From WTGJ01 sp965237765 (GTDB lineage: Bacteria > Chloroflexota > Anaerolineae > Aggregatilineales > Phototrophicaceae), in the NCBI GenBank assembly GCA_965237765.1, contig OZ250157.1, positions 1,922,001-1,986,000 of the forward strand: a DNA stretch of 64,000 nucleotides, given 5' to 3'. Below are positions 8,231 to 16,408 of the stretch, piece after piece (the first letter of the stretch is position 1; each line of letters starts with the position of its first letter). Position numbers and translations under genes: made by a program. The notes under the pieces are model-generated. The model made no database searches. It saw nothing but the letters and a program-made list of their open reading frames with translations, and was not told where the DNA came from.

Positions 8231-8776
8231 CTAGTCTTCCCAGGGTTCATAACGATTTCGATAGCAGAGGTCCTGCCAGCGGATACGACGCGCGCCGCGC
8301 ATGGCGAATTGCGCTTGCTGCGCTTTGTGACCAACGCAGAGGAAAAGGCAGGGTATCACCTGCTCAGGTAGGTTCAGGATTTTGTGCACAGCCGCTTTGT
8401 TGAAGCTGGTTACTGGCCCCGTCGAAAGTCCCAGCGAATGGGCGGCCAGGGCCATCGTTTGCGCCGCTTTGCCGACATCGATATTGAAAAGCGGGTCATC
8501 CAGCGGATCTAACTGGTGGTGGAAGATTTCAAAATCAACACAGATGAGAATGAGAATCGGCGCATGCTGGAACATACCCGGCGAGACGAGGCGGATTAAG
8601 TGTTGCAGTTGGGGATCATCGATAACGACGAAGCGGTTCGGGCGTTGGTTGCCGCCGGTGGGCGACCAGCGCCCGGCCTCCAGGATTTGCGCCAGCGCTT
8701 GGGGGTCGACCGGCTCGTCGGTCATATCGCGGACGACGCGGCGGGTGTGGATATTTTCGAGGACGGGGTTGCTCAT
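8231..8776 (-). CDS. Nitroreductase-family FMN oxidoreductase
   Basis: 181 residues. The N-terminal FMN-binding signature reads IHTRRVVRDMTDEPVDP followed by EAGRWSPTGGNQRPNRFVV. Further on, DVGKAAQTMALAAHSLGLST is the conserved flavin/NAD(P)H segment. It is on the short side for the family. These enzymes use NAD(P)H to reduce nitroaromatics, quinones or related substrates; the physiological substrate is unknown. Start and stop are interlocked with the upstream 109-aa gene (TGATG), so the two are probably translationally coupled. Confidence 0.85.
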   Translation of the reverse strand: MSNPVLENIHTRRVVRDMTDEPVDPQALAQILEAGRWSPTGGNQRPNRFVVIDDPQLQHLIRLVSPGMFQHAPILILICVDFEIFHHQLDPLDDPLFNIDVGKAAQTMALAAHSLGLSTGPVTSFNKAAVHKILNLPEQVIPCLFLCVGHKAQQAQFAMRGARRIRWQDLCYRNRYEPWED

Positions 8777-9105
8777 CAGTTGCCTCCCTCCAGATCAGCG
8801 CGGTCGACGAGGCATTGGCCGAGCGCCTCGCAAAGTTCATCCATGGCGGCGGCGTACTCCTTGACCTCGTTGGCCAGGGTGTACGTGTGTGGAATACGGT
8901 CGATGCAGAGATGGAGTAATTTACGGGTGGGTGGGGAGACATCATCGAGGATCATGGCAGAGAGGCGCTCTGTTGCCGTGAGTAGCCGTAAGGGCCCGTA
9001 AGCGGTTGGTTCGCTGATGAGCAAGCGCGCTGAGGAAAGAAAAAACGCTATAAGCTCTACCGCCTGATCTTCGTTGAGCAATTGTTTTTGGAGAGTTTTT
9101 GCCAT
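8776..9105 (-). CDS. Small conserved helical protein (possibly DUF6092-like)
   Basis: 109 residues, all-helical in appearance, with EDQAVELIAFFLSSARLLI then EPTAYGPLRLLTATERL. From memory this resembles small proteins annotated DUF6092, but I cannot confirm it. There is no signal peptide and no catalytic motif. A clear GGAGG lies seven bases before the ATG. Its stop shares a base with the start of the nitroreductase, suggesting a two-gene unit; it might be an accessory or stabilising partner. Confidence 0.65.
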   Translation of the reverse strand: MAKTLQKQLLNEDQAVELIAFFLSSARLLISEPTAYGPLRLLTATERLSAMILDDVSPPTRKLLHLCIDRIPHTYTLANEVKEYAAAMDELCEALGQCLVDRADLEGGN

Positions 9106-9156
9106 GGCGCAACCTCCATTTTATGGATATGGGCGGAGACTAGCGCGCGCGGCGGG

Positions 9157-9558
9157 TCATGTCAAAGTTTGGAAAGCGGCCTGGACGAGGCAACCGCCGA
9201 CTTTGTCGGTATTGGTTAGTTTGTAGACGCTGCCTTTGGTAACCTTGAGCTTGCCGGTCAGGAAGGCGGTTGTCGGGTTGAGCGAAAGGTCGAAGATCTT
9301 CCCCCAATTTTCGTAGCTGGCTTCGTAGACGAAGTTGTCTGCTCTTTACACATCCTTGGGCGAAAGGTTTGCGACGTAGCGGCATGCACCTTTCTCGAGC
9401 TCCAGGTAAAAGGCAGCGTGTTCTTGGTCATCGCCATCGGCGCGGGTGACGACTCCGATTGGCCCGAGCTGCCAGTCGGCGGCGGCCTCGCGAAAGATCG
9501 GATGTGCGTTGATGGCATCGCGGTAGACGAGGGCTCACTCGTCAGTAAAGGGGCGCAT
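9157..9558 (-). pseudogene. Dead tandem copy of the SCP2-like gene
   Basis: The reverse strand reads almost codon for codon like the intact gene at 9613-10017 (for example YEASYENWG, LTGKLK and TKGSVY are shared). Codon 8 is TGA (9535-9537) where the intact copy has TGG, and codon 71 is TAA (9346-9348) where it has TTC. A net loss of 8 bases near the 3' end changes the last residues. The ribosome site is preserved, so decay is recent. The duplicated unit also carries the final codons of the CarD gene (ASQN plus stop) just upstream of the ATG, showing a local tandem duplication. Confidence 0.85.
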
Positions 9559-9612
9559 GTGATCTTCTCCTAGTTCTGGCTGGTGGCGGCGATGATGCAC
9601 GCGGTGGTCATG

Positions 9613-10017
9613 TCAACGTTTGGAAGGCCAAGGCGCGGCCTGGGCCATATATTCGGAGCTTTTGTTGTAATTCACCAGACTGTAGACGCTGCCTTTGGTG
9701 AGCTTGAGCTTGCCGGTCAGGAAAGCGGTTACCGGGTTGAGCGAAAGTTCGAAGATTCGCCCCCAGTTTTCGTAACTGGCTTCGTAGACATAATTGGCTG
9801 CTCGGAACGCATCCTTGGGCGAAAGGATCATGGCGTAGCGGCATTCGCCGCGCTCGAGGTCCAGGTAAATGGCGGCATCTTCCTGGTCATCGCCATCGAC
9901 ACGGGCAATGAGTGCGACCGGCCCGAGCTCCCAGTTGGCGGCGGAGTGGCGATAGCCTTCGCTCGCGTTGATGGCATCGCGGTAGGCGAGGGCCCATTCG
10001 TCGCTAAAGGGGCGCAT
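9613..10017 (-). CDS. SCP2 sterol-carrier-like protein
   Basis: 134 residues. The pattern ALAYRDAINASEGYRHSAAN, then YLDLERGECRYAMI, YENWGRIFELSLNP and TAFLTGKLKLTKGSVY fits bacterial SCP2-type lipid-binding domains, which hold hydrophobic ligands in a cavity under a beta-sheet. In bacteria these single-domain proteins are poorly characterised. AGGAG lies six bases before the ATG, and the gene begins eight bases after the CarD stop, so the two are likely co-transcribed. The adjacent copy at 9157-9558 is a pseudogene of it. Confidence 0.75.
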   Translation of the reverse strand: MRPFSDEWALAYRDAINASEGYRHSAANWELGPVALIARVDGDDQEDAAIYLDLERGECRYAMILSPKDAFRAANYVYEASYENWGRIFELSLNPVTAFLTGKLKLTKGSVYSLVNYNKSSEYMAQAAPWPSKR

Positions 10018-10025
10018 GCGCTCTC

Positions 10026-10541
10026 CTAGTTCTGGCTGGCGTCGGCCACCTGTTGGTGCGAGATCATGGCAGCGGTGATGATGTCGTTGAGGCGCCTGGC
10101 GGCGTCATCGATGTCGATCCGCAATTTGAGGGCCAGCTCTTCTTTGACGAGGCGCAGCGCTTTCAGCTTGAGCTCGGAATCGGCGCTGGTGAGGGGTCGG
10201 TAGCGCTCGCGCCAGCAGAGGTCACGCAACGCCTGGATGATTTCGCCCGGCACCCCGCTGGTGAGCTGGCGACGGATATTCGCCTGGCGCACTTTGTAAT
10301 CGTTGGCGAGGATCTCGGGCGTGATATTCATCACGTGTTTGATGAAAGTCTCTTCGATGATTTCGGTGCGGATTTCATTTTCTTCGAGGCTATCGATAGG
10401 AAGCATGACTTCGCCATGGCTGGCGAGCAAGCGGATGCAATAATATTGGCGCTGGTTGCCGTCGTAGGTCATTTCGCGCGTGCCCTGCACGATGCCCGCG
10501 CCATGGCGGATGTGCACGATGCGATCACCTATTTTTAACAT
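10026..10541 (-). CDS. carD: CarD/CdnL-family RNA polymerase-binding regulator
   Basis: 171 residues from the ATG at 10541; an in-frame ATG 75 bases upstream would add an unlikely basic tail. The start MLKIGDRIVHIRHGAGIV is the CarD/TRCF RNA-polymerase-interaction domain (residues ~1-70). The C-terminal half is helical (WRERYRPLTSADSELKLKA) as in CdnL. CarD binds the RNAP beta subunit and stabilises open promoter complexes, especially at rRNA and growth-linked promoters. It lies between the arg operon and the SCP2-like genes; its 3' tail was duplicated together with the SCP2 gene. Confidence 0.88.
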   Translation of the reverse strand: MLKIGDRIVHIRHGAGIVQGTREMTYDGNQRQYYCIRLLASHGEVMLPIDSLEENEIRTEIIEETFIKHVMNITPEILANDYKVRQANIRRQLTSGVPGEIIQALRDLCWRERYRPLTSADSELKLKALRLVKEELALKLRIDIDDAARRLNDIITAAMISHQQVADASQN

Positions 10542-10685
10542 TTTCGAATACCTTTCGCTCGCCTCATGCCGTTCACGCCCCTCCCCAGCGTTGGCATTTG
10601 GCCGTTTCTCATACAATCCGAGAGAAACGCTATGCTAGCAGATTCGCGCCCAGATTCAAGCCTCAACGCGCGCTCACGGCCGCTG

Positions 10686-11915
10686 TCATGAGCGATAATC
10701 GCCATTGATGGAGACGTAATCGTGGCTGAGATCACAGGTCCAGACAGTCGCTTCGCCCGCGCCACCGCAGCCGCAATCCAGCAAAAAGATCAGCGAATCG
10801 GCGGCCATGATGGCGGCGGCATCAGCTTCGGCGTAGTCAGTGGGCATACCGCCCTCGAAGAGGTGCAGCGGTGTTTCGGGCAGCGTTTCGCCGGCGGCCA
10901 CGAATAGTTGTGCGCCTTCCGGCCGCAGCGTTGCGCCGGAATAACCCGCGGCGGCCATCGCGCGGCCCCAGTTCGCATCTTCCCCGAAGAGCGCCGTCTT
11001 GAAGAGGGGTGAACGGGCGATGCTGTTGGCGGCGCACTGGGCGTCGGCCGCGCTTTCGGCGCCGCGCACCTGGATGGTGACGAATTTCGTCGCCCCTTCG
11101 CCATCACGCACGATATCCTGCGCCAGCTTGCGCGTCAGGGCATTCAGCGCCGCCTGGAATTGCGCGAAATCGGCTTCGTCAGCCAGGGTAACTTCGCTGC
11201 GGCCATTGGCGAGCAGGTAGGCGGTGTCGTTGGTGGACATATCGCCATCGACGACAATGCGGTTGAAGCTTTGCGCGCTGGCGGCCTGCAGGGTGCGGTT
11301 CGCCTGCTCGGCTGTCAGCGCCGCGTCGGTAACGATCACGGCCAGCATCGTCGCCATATGGGGAGCGATCATGCCGGAGCCTTTGCTGATGCCCGTTAGG
11401 GTGTACGTATCGCCGCCGGCCGTCTGCACCCGCACGCTGCCCATTTTGGGCCAGGTGTCGGTTGTCATGATGGCGCGCGCGGTCAATTCCCAATCCTGCC
11501 CGAGTTGCCCGCTGGTCAGCTCTACACCGCGGCGGATGCCAGCCATCGGCAGCGGCAAACCGATGACACCGGTGGACATGACGAGCACAGATTCGGCCGC
11601 TATGCCTAGGGCTTCACCTACCCAGGTAGCGGTCTGGCGCGCGTCTTCCAAGCCACGGGCGCCGGTGCAAGCGTTGGCGCTGCGTGTGTTGACGGCGACG
11701 GCGCGGATGGCGGTGGCGCTCTGTTGCAGACGCTCCATACCGAATAGGACGGGCGCCGCTTTCATGGCATTGCTGGTGAAGACGGCAGCGCAAGCGCAAT
11801 CCGTATCGCTGACGATGAGGGCGAAATCCGGCGCGCCATCCGGGCGCAGGCCAGCCGCCGCTCCCGCGACCATGAAGCCGGGGACAGATTCGATCTGGGG
11901 CAGGATTTCAGGCAT
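10686..11915 (-). CDS. argJ: ArgJ ornithine acetyltransferase / N-acetylglutamate synthase
   Basis: 409 residues. Hallmarks are AVFTSNAMKAAPV, LVMSTGVIGLPLPM, KGSGMIAPHMATML with the Ala188-Thr189 self-cleavage site (Thr becomes the nucleophile of the beta chain), and DGDMSTNDTAYLL. ArgJ recycles the acetyl group from N-acetylornithine to glutamate, closing the cyclic arginine route; some members also use acetyl-CoA, which cannot be told here. It overlaps argD by eight bases and is last of the argC-argB-argD-argJ operon, downstream of the arginine-codon leader at 14985-15062. Confidence 0.95.
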   Translation of the reverse strand: MPEILPQIESVPGFMVAGAAAGLRPDGAPDFALIVSDTDCACAAVFTSNAMKAAPVLFGMERLQQSATAIRAVAVNTRSANACTGARGLEDARQTATWVGEALGIAAESVLVMSTGVIGLPLPMAGIRRGVELTSGQLGQDWELTARAIMTTDTWPKMGSVRVQTAGGDTYTLTGISKGSGMIAPHMATMLAVIVTDAALTAEQANRTLQAASAQSFNRIVVDGDMSTNDTAYLLANGRSEVTLADEADFAQFQAALNALTRKLAQDIVRDGEGATKFVTIQVRGAESAADAQCAANSIARSPLFKTALFGEDANWGRAMAAAGYSGATLRPEGAQLFVAAGETLPETPLHLFEGGMPTDYAEADAAAIMAADSLIFLLDCGCGGAGEATVWTCDLSHDYVSINGDYRS

Positions 11916-13110
11916 CGTTGGCTGCTCCTTGCAGAATGTCTATTAAGGCATCGATGAGCGTATCGACATGCGCGCGCTCAGCGATGAGCGGTGGCACGAA
12001 GCGCAGGATGTTCGTGCCGGCGCTGGTGATGATGTGCCCGCGCGCGTAACAAGCGTCGACGATGGGCGCCGCCGGCCCGTTCAGCTCCAGGCCCTGCAGG
12101 AGGCCGACGCCGCGTTGCGCGACGATGCTGGGATGGTGGATTTCGGCGAGGCGTTCGCCCAGGTAGGCGCCGACATCGCGCACGTTGGCCAGGAAGGACG
12201 GCTGGCGGATGCGCTCCAGCACCGCCTCCGCCACCTTGGCGACGAGCAAGCCGCCGGCAAAGGTCGAGCCGTGGTCGCCCGGTTGAATGTGCTCGGCAAT
12301 GCTTTCGCGGACGAGGATGGCGCCCATCGGCAAACCACCGGCCAATGGCTTGGCGAGCGTCATGATGTCTGGCTCGATGCCATATTGCTCATAGGCCCAG
12401 AGCGTGCCCGTCCGCCCGAGGCCACATTGCACTTCGTCGAAGATGAGGGCGGCGCCATGTTCATCGCAAGACGCCCGCAACGCGCGCAAGAAGGCCGCGT
12501 CGGCGGCGTGGATGCCGCCTTCGCCCTGCAGTGGCTCGACGATGACGGCAGCGGTTTGCGGGCTGATGGCCGCGCGCGCGCTATCGATATCGTTGAATTC
12601 GGCGGTGATTACGCCGGGCAGCAGCGGGCGGAAGGGCGCCTGGTAGGAGTCACGCGGGGTGACGGCGAGGGCGCCAGTCGTCCGGCCGTGGAAGCCGCCG
12701 CTGAAGCAGACCAGCTCGCGCTTTTCGGGCTGTTCGTTGTTGTAGGAAACGCGACGCGCGAATTTCAACGCGCCCTCGTTCGCTTCGGCGCCGCTGTTGC
12801 AGAAGAAGACCTTATCGGCGAAGGAATTCTCGCAGAGCAGGCGAGCGACAGCCGTGTGCGGCGCGCTGTGATAGAGGTTGCTGAGGTGGATGATGCCGGC
12901 ATCCAGCGCATCCTGCGCCGCGCGCGTGATGTCGGGATCACCATAGCCGAGGGCGTTGACGGCGATGCCCGAGACCCAATCAAGATAGGCACGGCCCTCC
13001 GTATCGTAGAGCGTCATGCCGGCGCCCCGCTCCAGCACGAAAGGCGGGCGCTTGTATGTCTGTAAGACGTATTGCGATTCGTCGGCGATGACCTGTTGTT
13101 TTTCCGTCAT
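11908..13110 (-). CDS. argD: Acetylornithine aminotransferase
   Basis: 400 residues of class-III aminotransferase. Visible are FFCNSGAEANEGALKFARR, the SGGFHGRTTGALAVT loop, IFDEVQCGLGRTG, and LAKPLAGGLPMGAIL with Lys254 as the PLP lysine. It converts N-acetylglutamate semialdehyde to N-acetylornithine. It overlaps argB by four bases and argJ by eight, consistent with one message. Ornithine or GABA aminotransferase would look similar, but the operon decides for ArgD. Confidence 0.94.
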   Translation of the reverse strand: MTEKQQVIADESQYVLQTYKRPPFVLERGAGMTLYDTEGRAYLDWVSGIAVNALGYGDPDITRAAQDALDAGIIHLSNLYHSAPHTAVARLLCENSFADKVFFCNSGAEANEGALKFARRVSYNNEQPEKRELVCFSGGFHGRTTGALAVTPRDSYQAPFRPLLPGVITAEFNDIDSARAAISPQTAAVIVEPLQGEGGIHAADAAFLRALRASCDEHGAALIFDEVQCGLGRTGTLWAYEQYGIEPDIMTLAKPLAGGLPMGAILVRESIAEHIQPGDHGSTFAGGLLVAKVAEAVLERIRQPSFLANVRDVGAYLGERLAEIHHPSIVAQRGVGLLQGLELNGPAAPIVDACYARGHIITSAGTNILRFVPPLIAERAHVDTLIDALIDILQGAANDA

Positions 13111-13880
13111 GTGCTTGTGATCTCCGCTTGGTTCGATCGGGCGAGAAAGGTGGTGCCGCTGCCATTTCGCAGCGCGTTCAGGTTGCCGATGGTTACGCCT
13201 TTTGCGCCGCGCTCCAGGGCAGCGAGGGCGCTGCGCACTTTGGGCACCATGCCGCGCTGGATGACGCCGCGCGCCTGTAGGGTTTCGGTTGCCCCGGCGT
13301 CCAATTGTGGCAAGAGCGCGCCGCTCTCATCCAACACGCCGGGCACGTCGGTGAGGAAGAAGAGGCGTTCGGCCTGAACGGCGGCGGCGATCGCTGCGGC
13401 GACGTGATCCGCGTTGACGTTGAATTGGCGTAGCCCATCTTCGCTCAAGCAGAGCGGCGCGATGACCGGCGTGATGCCCAGCACGAGCAACTGCAGGATG
13501 CGCTCGCCATGCGTTTCCACGACGACGCCGGTGTGGCTCTCGGGCAGGGCAGGGTGGGCGCGCGCGCGGACGATAGCGCGGTCCATACCGCTGATTCCCA
13601 GCGCGTCGACGCCCGCCGCCAACAGGAAACCGACCAGGCGCTTGTTGACCAGGCCGCTCAGCGCCATCGTCATCAAGCGCAAAGTGGCGGCGTCGGTGAC
13701 GCGCAATCCTTCGTGATAGCGCGGCTCGATGCCCAGCTCTCGTTGCAGCGCGCTGATTGTGTCGCCGCCACCGTGGACGATGACAATCTGTTCGCGATGC
13801 GTCTGGATGGCCGCCGCCATTTCTGATAAGAACGAGGCGTCTTCCAGCTGGTGGCCGCCAATTTTGAGGACAGTGGGCAT
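13107..13880 (-). CDS. argB: Acetylglutamate kinase
   Basis: 257 residues of the amino-acid kinase fold. VLKIGGHQLED at the start, IVIVHGGGDTISALQRELGIEP, and the C-terminal nucleotide region (FFLTDVPGVLDE then GVTIGNLN) are typical. It phosphorylates N-acetylglutamate, the second step of the pathway. The protein lacks the long N-terminal helix seen in hexameric, arginine-inhibited forms, so feedback inhibition by arginine may be weak; this is an inference from length only. GGAG precedes the ATG. Confidence 0.93.
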   Translation of the reverse strand: MPTVLKIGGHQLEDASFLSEMAAAIQTHREQIVIVHGGGDTISALQRELGIEPRYHEGLRVTDAATLRLMTMALSGLVNKRLVGFLLAAGVDALGISGMDRAIVRARAHPALPESHTGVVVETHGERILQLLVLGITPVIAPLCLSEDGLRQFNVNADHVAAAIAAAVQAERLFFLTDVPGVLDESGALLPQLDAGATETLQARGVIQRGMVPKVRSALAALERGAKGVTIGNLNALRNGSGTTFLARSNQAEITST

Positions 13881-13897
13881 GCAATTCGCTCCGGCGC

Positions 13898-14905
13898 CTA
13901 AAGCAAGGCGCGCGTCTCCGGACGGCCGAACATGAGGTTGAAGTTTTGCACAGCTAGGCCGGCTGCGCCTTTCCCGAGGTTGTCGATGACGCTGGTGATG
14001 TGTAGGCGGTCGGGCAGCAAGGGCGTGAGGCTGATGGCGCAGTGATTGGCGCGCACGACGTGCCGCAGGGTCGCCTGCTGACCGCGCGGCAGGACCTCCA
14101 CGAGTGGCTCATGCTGGTAGGTTTCTTCGTAGAGGGCTTGCGCGTCTTCGGGACTTAACGCGCCGGTCAGGCGGGTATAGATGCTGGTCATCAAGCCGCG
14201 GTCGACGGGGATCAGGTGCGGCACGAAATAGAATGGCGGCGGCGCGTTGCCGTTCAGGTGGCGCGCGATTTCTTGCTCGATTTCGCCGACATGGCGGTGT
14301 GCGCGCCCGGGGCTATACGGTGAGAGGTTGCCGGTTACTTCGCAAAAATGCGTGGTTGACTTTGGCTCGCGCCCGGCGCCGGAAACGCCCGATTTCGCGT
14401 CCACATAGATGGCTTCGTTGGCGTGGAGCACGCCGGCGTGCAAGAGTGGGTAGAGGCCGAGCAGGGTGCAGGCCGGGTAGCAGCCGGGCACGGCGATCGC
14501 CTTCGCCTCCGCCAGCCCCGCGCGGCTCAGCTCGGGCAAGCCATATGGCGCTGGTAGCAGCTCCGGGTGCGGGTGTGCGGTCTGATACCAACGCTCATAA
14601 GTTGCGGGGTCGCGCAACCGCAAATCGGCGGAGAGGTCGAGCACGCGGCAACCGGCCGCCAACGCGCGGGCGGCATATGGCGCGGAAGCCTTATGTGGGA
14701 GGGCGAGGAAGACCGCTTCTACCTCAGCCAAGGGCGCATCGGCATGTGGAAGGTAGCGCAAACCCGTGCCGGGGATGGCCTCGCCCGTGAAGCTATTCGA
14801 GGTGGCGAAGCGGATATCCACATCGGTGTGCCTGCGGAGGATGGCAACCAGCTCCTGTCCGGCATAACCATTGGCTCCGAAGATTCCGACGTTTATTTTG
14901 CTCAT
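13898..14905 (-). CDS. argC: N-acetyl-gamma-glutamyl-phosphate reductase
   Basis: 335 residues. The NADP-binding start is VGIFGANGYAGQELVAIL; the active-site segment AVPGCYPACTLLGLYPL has Cys142; VDAKSGVSGAGR is the third hallmark. It reduces acetylglutamyl phosphate to the semialdehyde. First structural gene of the arg operon. An AAGGAAGG ribosome site precedes the ATG. Upstream lie, in order, an intrinsic terminator (14924-14956), an arginine-rich leader ORF (14985-15062) and a strong promoter (15070-15098), so expression is probably set by attenuation. Confidence 0.95.
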   Translation of the reverse strand: MSKINVGIFGANGYAGQELVAILRRHTDVDIRFATSNSFTGEAIPGTGLRYLPHADAPLAEVEAVFLALPHKASAPYAARALAAGCRVLDLSADLRLRDPATYERWYQTAHPHPELLPAPYGLPELSRAGLAEAKAIAVPGCYPACTLLGLYPLLHAGVLHANEAIYVDAKSGVSGAGREPKSTTHFCEVTGNLSPYSPGRAHRHVGEIEQEIARHLNGNAPPPFYFVPHLIPVDRGLMTSIYTRLTGALSPEDAQALYEETYQHEPLVEVLPRGQQATLRHVVRANHCAISLTPLLPDRLHITSVIDNLGKGAAGLAVQNFNLMFGRPETRALL

Positions 14906-14923
14906 CCTACCTTCCTTTTCCTA

Positions 14924-14956
14924 ACAAAAAACCCCTGCCTTGGATGAGGTCAGGGG
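14924..14956 (-). terminator. Intrinsic terminator / attenuator in front of argC
   Basis: On the minus strand CCCCTG (14951-14956) pairs with CAGGGG (14932-14937), with an inner CCT/AGG extension, and is followed at once by TTTTTTGTT. It lies between the arginine leader ORF and argC, about 20 bases before the gene. The leader segment GAGGTCA (15002-15008) is perfectly complementary to TGACCTC (14946-14952) in the hairpin, giving a 7-bp competing pairing. Confidence 0.8.
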
Positions 14957-14984
14957 CTTGGCTGGCGCTTACTTGGGCGTCTTG

Positions 14985-15062
14985 TCAGCGCGAAGCGGCC
15001 GTGACCTCGATGGTCAACGGGCGGCGGCGGGAACGACGCGGACGCTCAATCACACGCAACAT
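14985..15062 (-). CDS. Arginine-rich leader peptide of the arg operon
   Basis: A 25-residue ORF (start MLRVIERPRRSRRRPL, ending TAASR) with eight arginines, six of them between positions 7 and 14. The promoter -10 (TATATT) ends seven bases before the ATG, so the message should start at the ATG itself and be translated leaderless. The stop is 28 bases before the terminator hairpin. Inferred role: with scarce arginyl-tRNA the ribosome stalls on the Arg run, leaving the downstream GAGGTCA free to pair with the terminator, and transcription reads into argC-argB-argD-argJ. With ample arginine the hairpin forms. Confidence 0.8.
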   Translation of the reverse strand: MLRVIERPRRSRRRPLTIEVTAASR

Positions 15063-15069
15063 GACGGGG

Positions 15070-15098
15070 AATATAACGCGAATGACGGCGCCTGTCAA
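15070..15098 (-). promoter_or_regulatory. Strong sigma-70 promoter of the arg leader
   Basis: -35 TTGACA (15093-15098), 17-base spacer, -10 TATATT (15070-15075). Seven bases separate the -10 from the leader ATG at 15062. The -35 is a perfect consensus. It lies immediately after the stop of the co-oriented acyl-CoA dehydrogenase. Confidence 0.85.
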
Positions 15099-15100
15099 AT

Positions 15101-16315
15101 TCACGCATCCGCCTGCCAATATTCAGCGTCATAAGCGGGCAATTCACAACGCAGGGGCCGGTCGACGCGCATTTCCAGCTCGTAATCGGCTTGCATGAGC
15201 TGGTGGATTTCACTCGTGCCTTCGTATATCACCGCGCCTTTGCTGTTGCGCAAAAAGCGCTCGACCGGATATTCGTCGCTGTAGCCATAGGCGCCGTGGA
15301 TCTGCACCGCTTCCAGCGCCGCCTGGACGCTGTAGTCGGTGGCGAACCACTTGGCGAGGCTGGTTTCGCGGGTGTTGCGGCGGCCTTCGTTTTTCAGCCA
15401 ACCCGCGCGCAAACAGAGCAAGCGCGCCGCTTCGTACCACTGGCGCATATGGGCGAGTTTTTGCTTGACCAGCTGATGGGAGCCAATGGGTTGGCCAAAA
15501 GCATGGCGTTCTTTCGCGTAGCGAGTGCTGGCTTCTAACGAGGCGCGGATCAGGCCGGTCGCGCCGGTGGCCACGGTATAGCGGCCGTTATCCAGGCAGC
15601 TCATGGCGATTTTGAAACCCTCGCCTTCTTCGCCGAGGCGATTCTCGATCGGCACGGGTGTCTCCTCAAAATTGACCCAGCCGGTTGAGCCCGCGCGTAC
15701 GCCTAGCTTGCCGTGGATGTCGCCGCTGGTAACGCCGGCCAATTCGCGCGGGACGATGAAGGCGCTGATGCCACGGTGGGCCGGTTGCGCTTTGGGGTCC
15801 GTGCGCGCGAAGACGAGGAAGTGGTCCGCTTTGGTCGCCAGGCTGATCCACGTTTTCTCGCCGCTGAGGAAGTAGGCAGCGCCATCGCGGCGGGCGCGGG
15901 CCTGGAGATTGGCGGCATCGCTGCCGACGCTGGGTTCGGTGAGGCAATAGGCGGCGATGCGCTCACCGCGGGCCTGGGGGGTCAGCAAGCGCCGCTTCTG
16001 CTCTTCCGTGCCCCATTGCAGCAGCGCCATGTTGTTCAGGCCCATGTGCACGGACATCACCACACGTAGGGAGGTGTCGCCGCGTTCCAACTCTTCACAG
16101 ACGAGGCCAAGCGTGAGGTAATCGAAGCCCTGGCCGCCATAGCGCACGGGGATGTTGATGCCGAGGATGCCCAGCTCAGCCAGGCGCGGCAGGATGCCCT
16201 CGTCCATTCGTTGCTGGCGGTCCCAACTGGCGATGTGCGGGATGATTTCTTGATCGACGTAATCGCGCACCAGCTGTTGGGCGGCGAGTTGCTCTTCGTT
16301 CAGTCGGAAATCCAT
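15101..16315 (-). CDS. Acyl-CoA dehydrogenase
   Basis: 404 residues from the ATG at 16315 (MDFRLNEEQLAAQQLVRDYV). The open frame continues 216 codons upstream, but that part is antisense to the acetyltransferase gene and is not real. Signatures are CLTEPSVGSDAANLQ, GEKTWISLATKADHF, RHAFGQPIGSHQLVKQKLA and VIYEGTSEIHQL, whose Glu is the catalytic base in MCAD/SCAD-type enzymes. FAD-dependent oxidation of an acyl-CoA passes electrons to ETF; a matching etfBA pair lies at 51.2-53.0 kb. Acyl chain specificity cannot be called. Confidence 0.9.
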   Translation of the reverse strand: MDFRLNEEQLAAQQLVRDYVDQEIIPHIASWDRQQRMDEGILPRLAELGILGINIPVRYGGQGFDYLTLGLVCEELERGDTSLRVVMSVHMGLNNMALLQWGTEEQKRRLLTPQARGERIAAYCLTEPSVGSDAANLQARARRDGAAYFLSGEKTWISLATKADHFLVFARTDPKAQPAHRGISAFIVPRELAGVTSGDIHGKLGVRAGSTGWVNFEETPVPIENRLGEEGEGFKIAMSCLDNGRYTVATGATGLIRASLEASTRYAKERHAFGQPIGSHQLVKQKLAHMRQWYEAARLLCLRAGWLKNEGRRNTRETSLAKWFATDYSVQAALEAVQIHGAYGYSDEYPVERFLRNSKGAVIYEGTSEIHQLMQADYELEMRVDRPLRCELPAYDAEYWQADA

Positions 16316-16359
16316 TGCTTTGCTTTCGTTAGCTAGCGGATGCGTGGCACGCGCCGCAT

Positions 16360-16365
16360 TATAAT
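16360..16365 (+). promoter_or_regulatory. -10 element (TATAAT) upstream of the first GNAT gene
   Basis: Perfect TATAAT about 44 bases before the ATG at 16409; no convincing -35 at 16-18 bases. Predicted 5' leader of roughly 37 bases. Confidence 0.45.
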
Positions 16366-16408
16366 CTCTCCGTCCCGAAATTGTAGCCAGCTTCGGCCGG
16401 AGCCGTAC

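Noticed and set aside
11968..13065. 365-codon open frame antisense to argD
   Set aside because: Low-complexity Ala/Gly/Arg/Asp translation; argD on the other strand is unambiguous.
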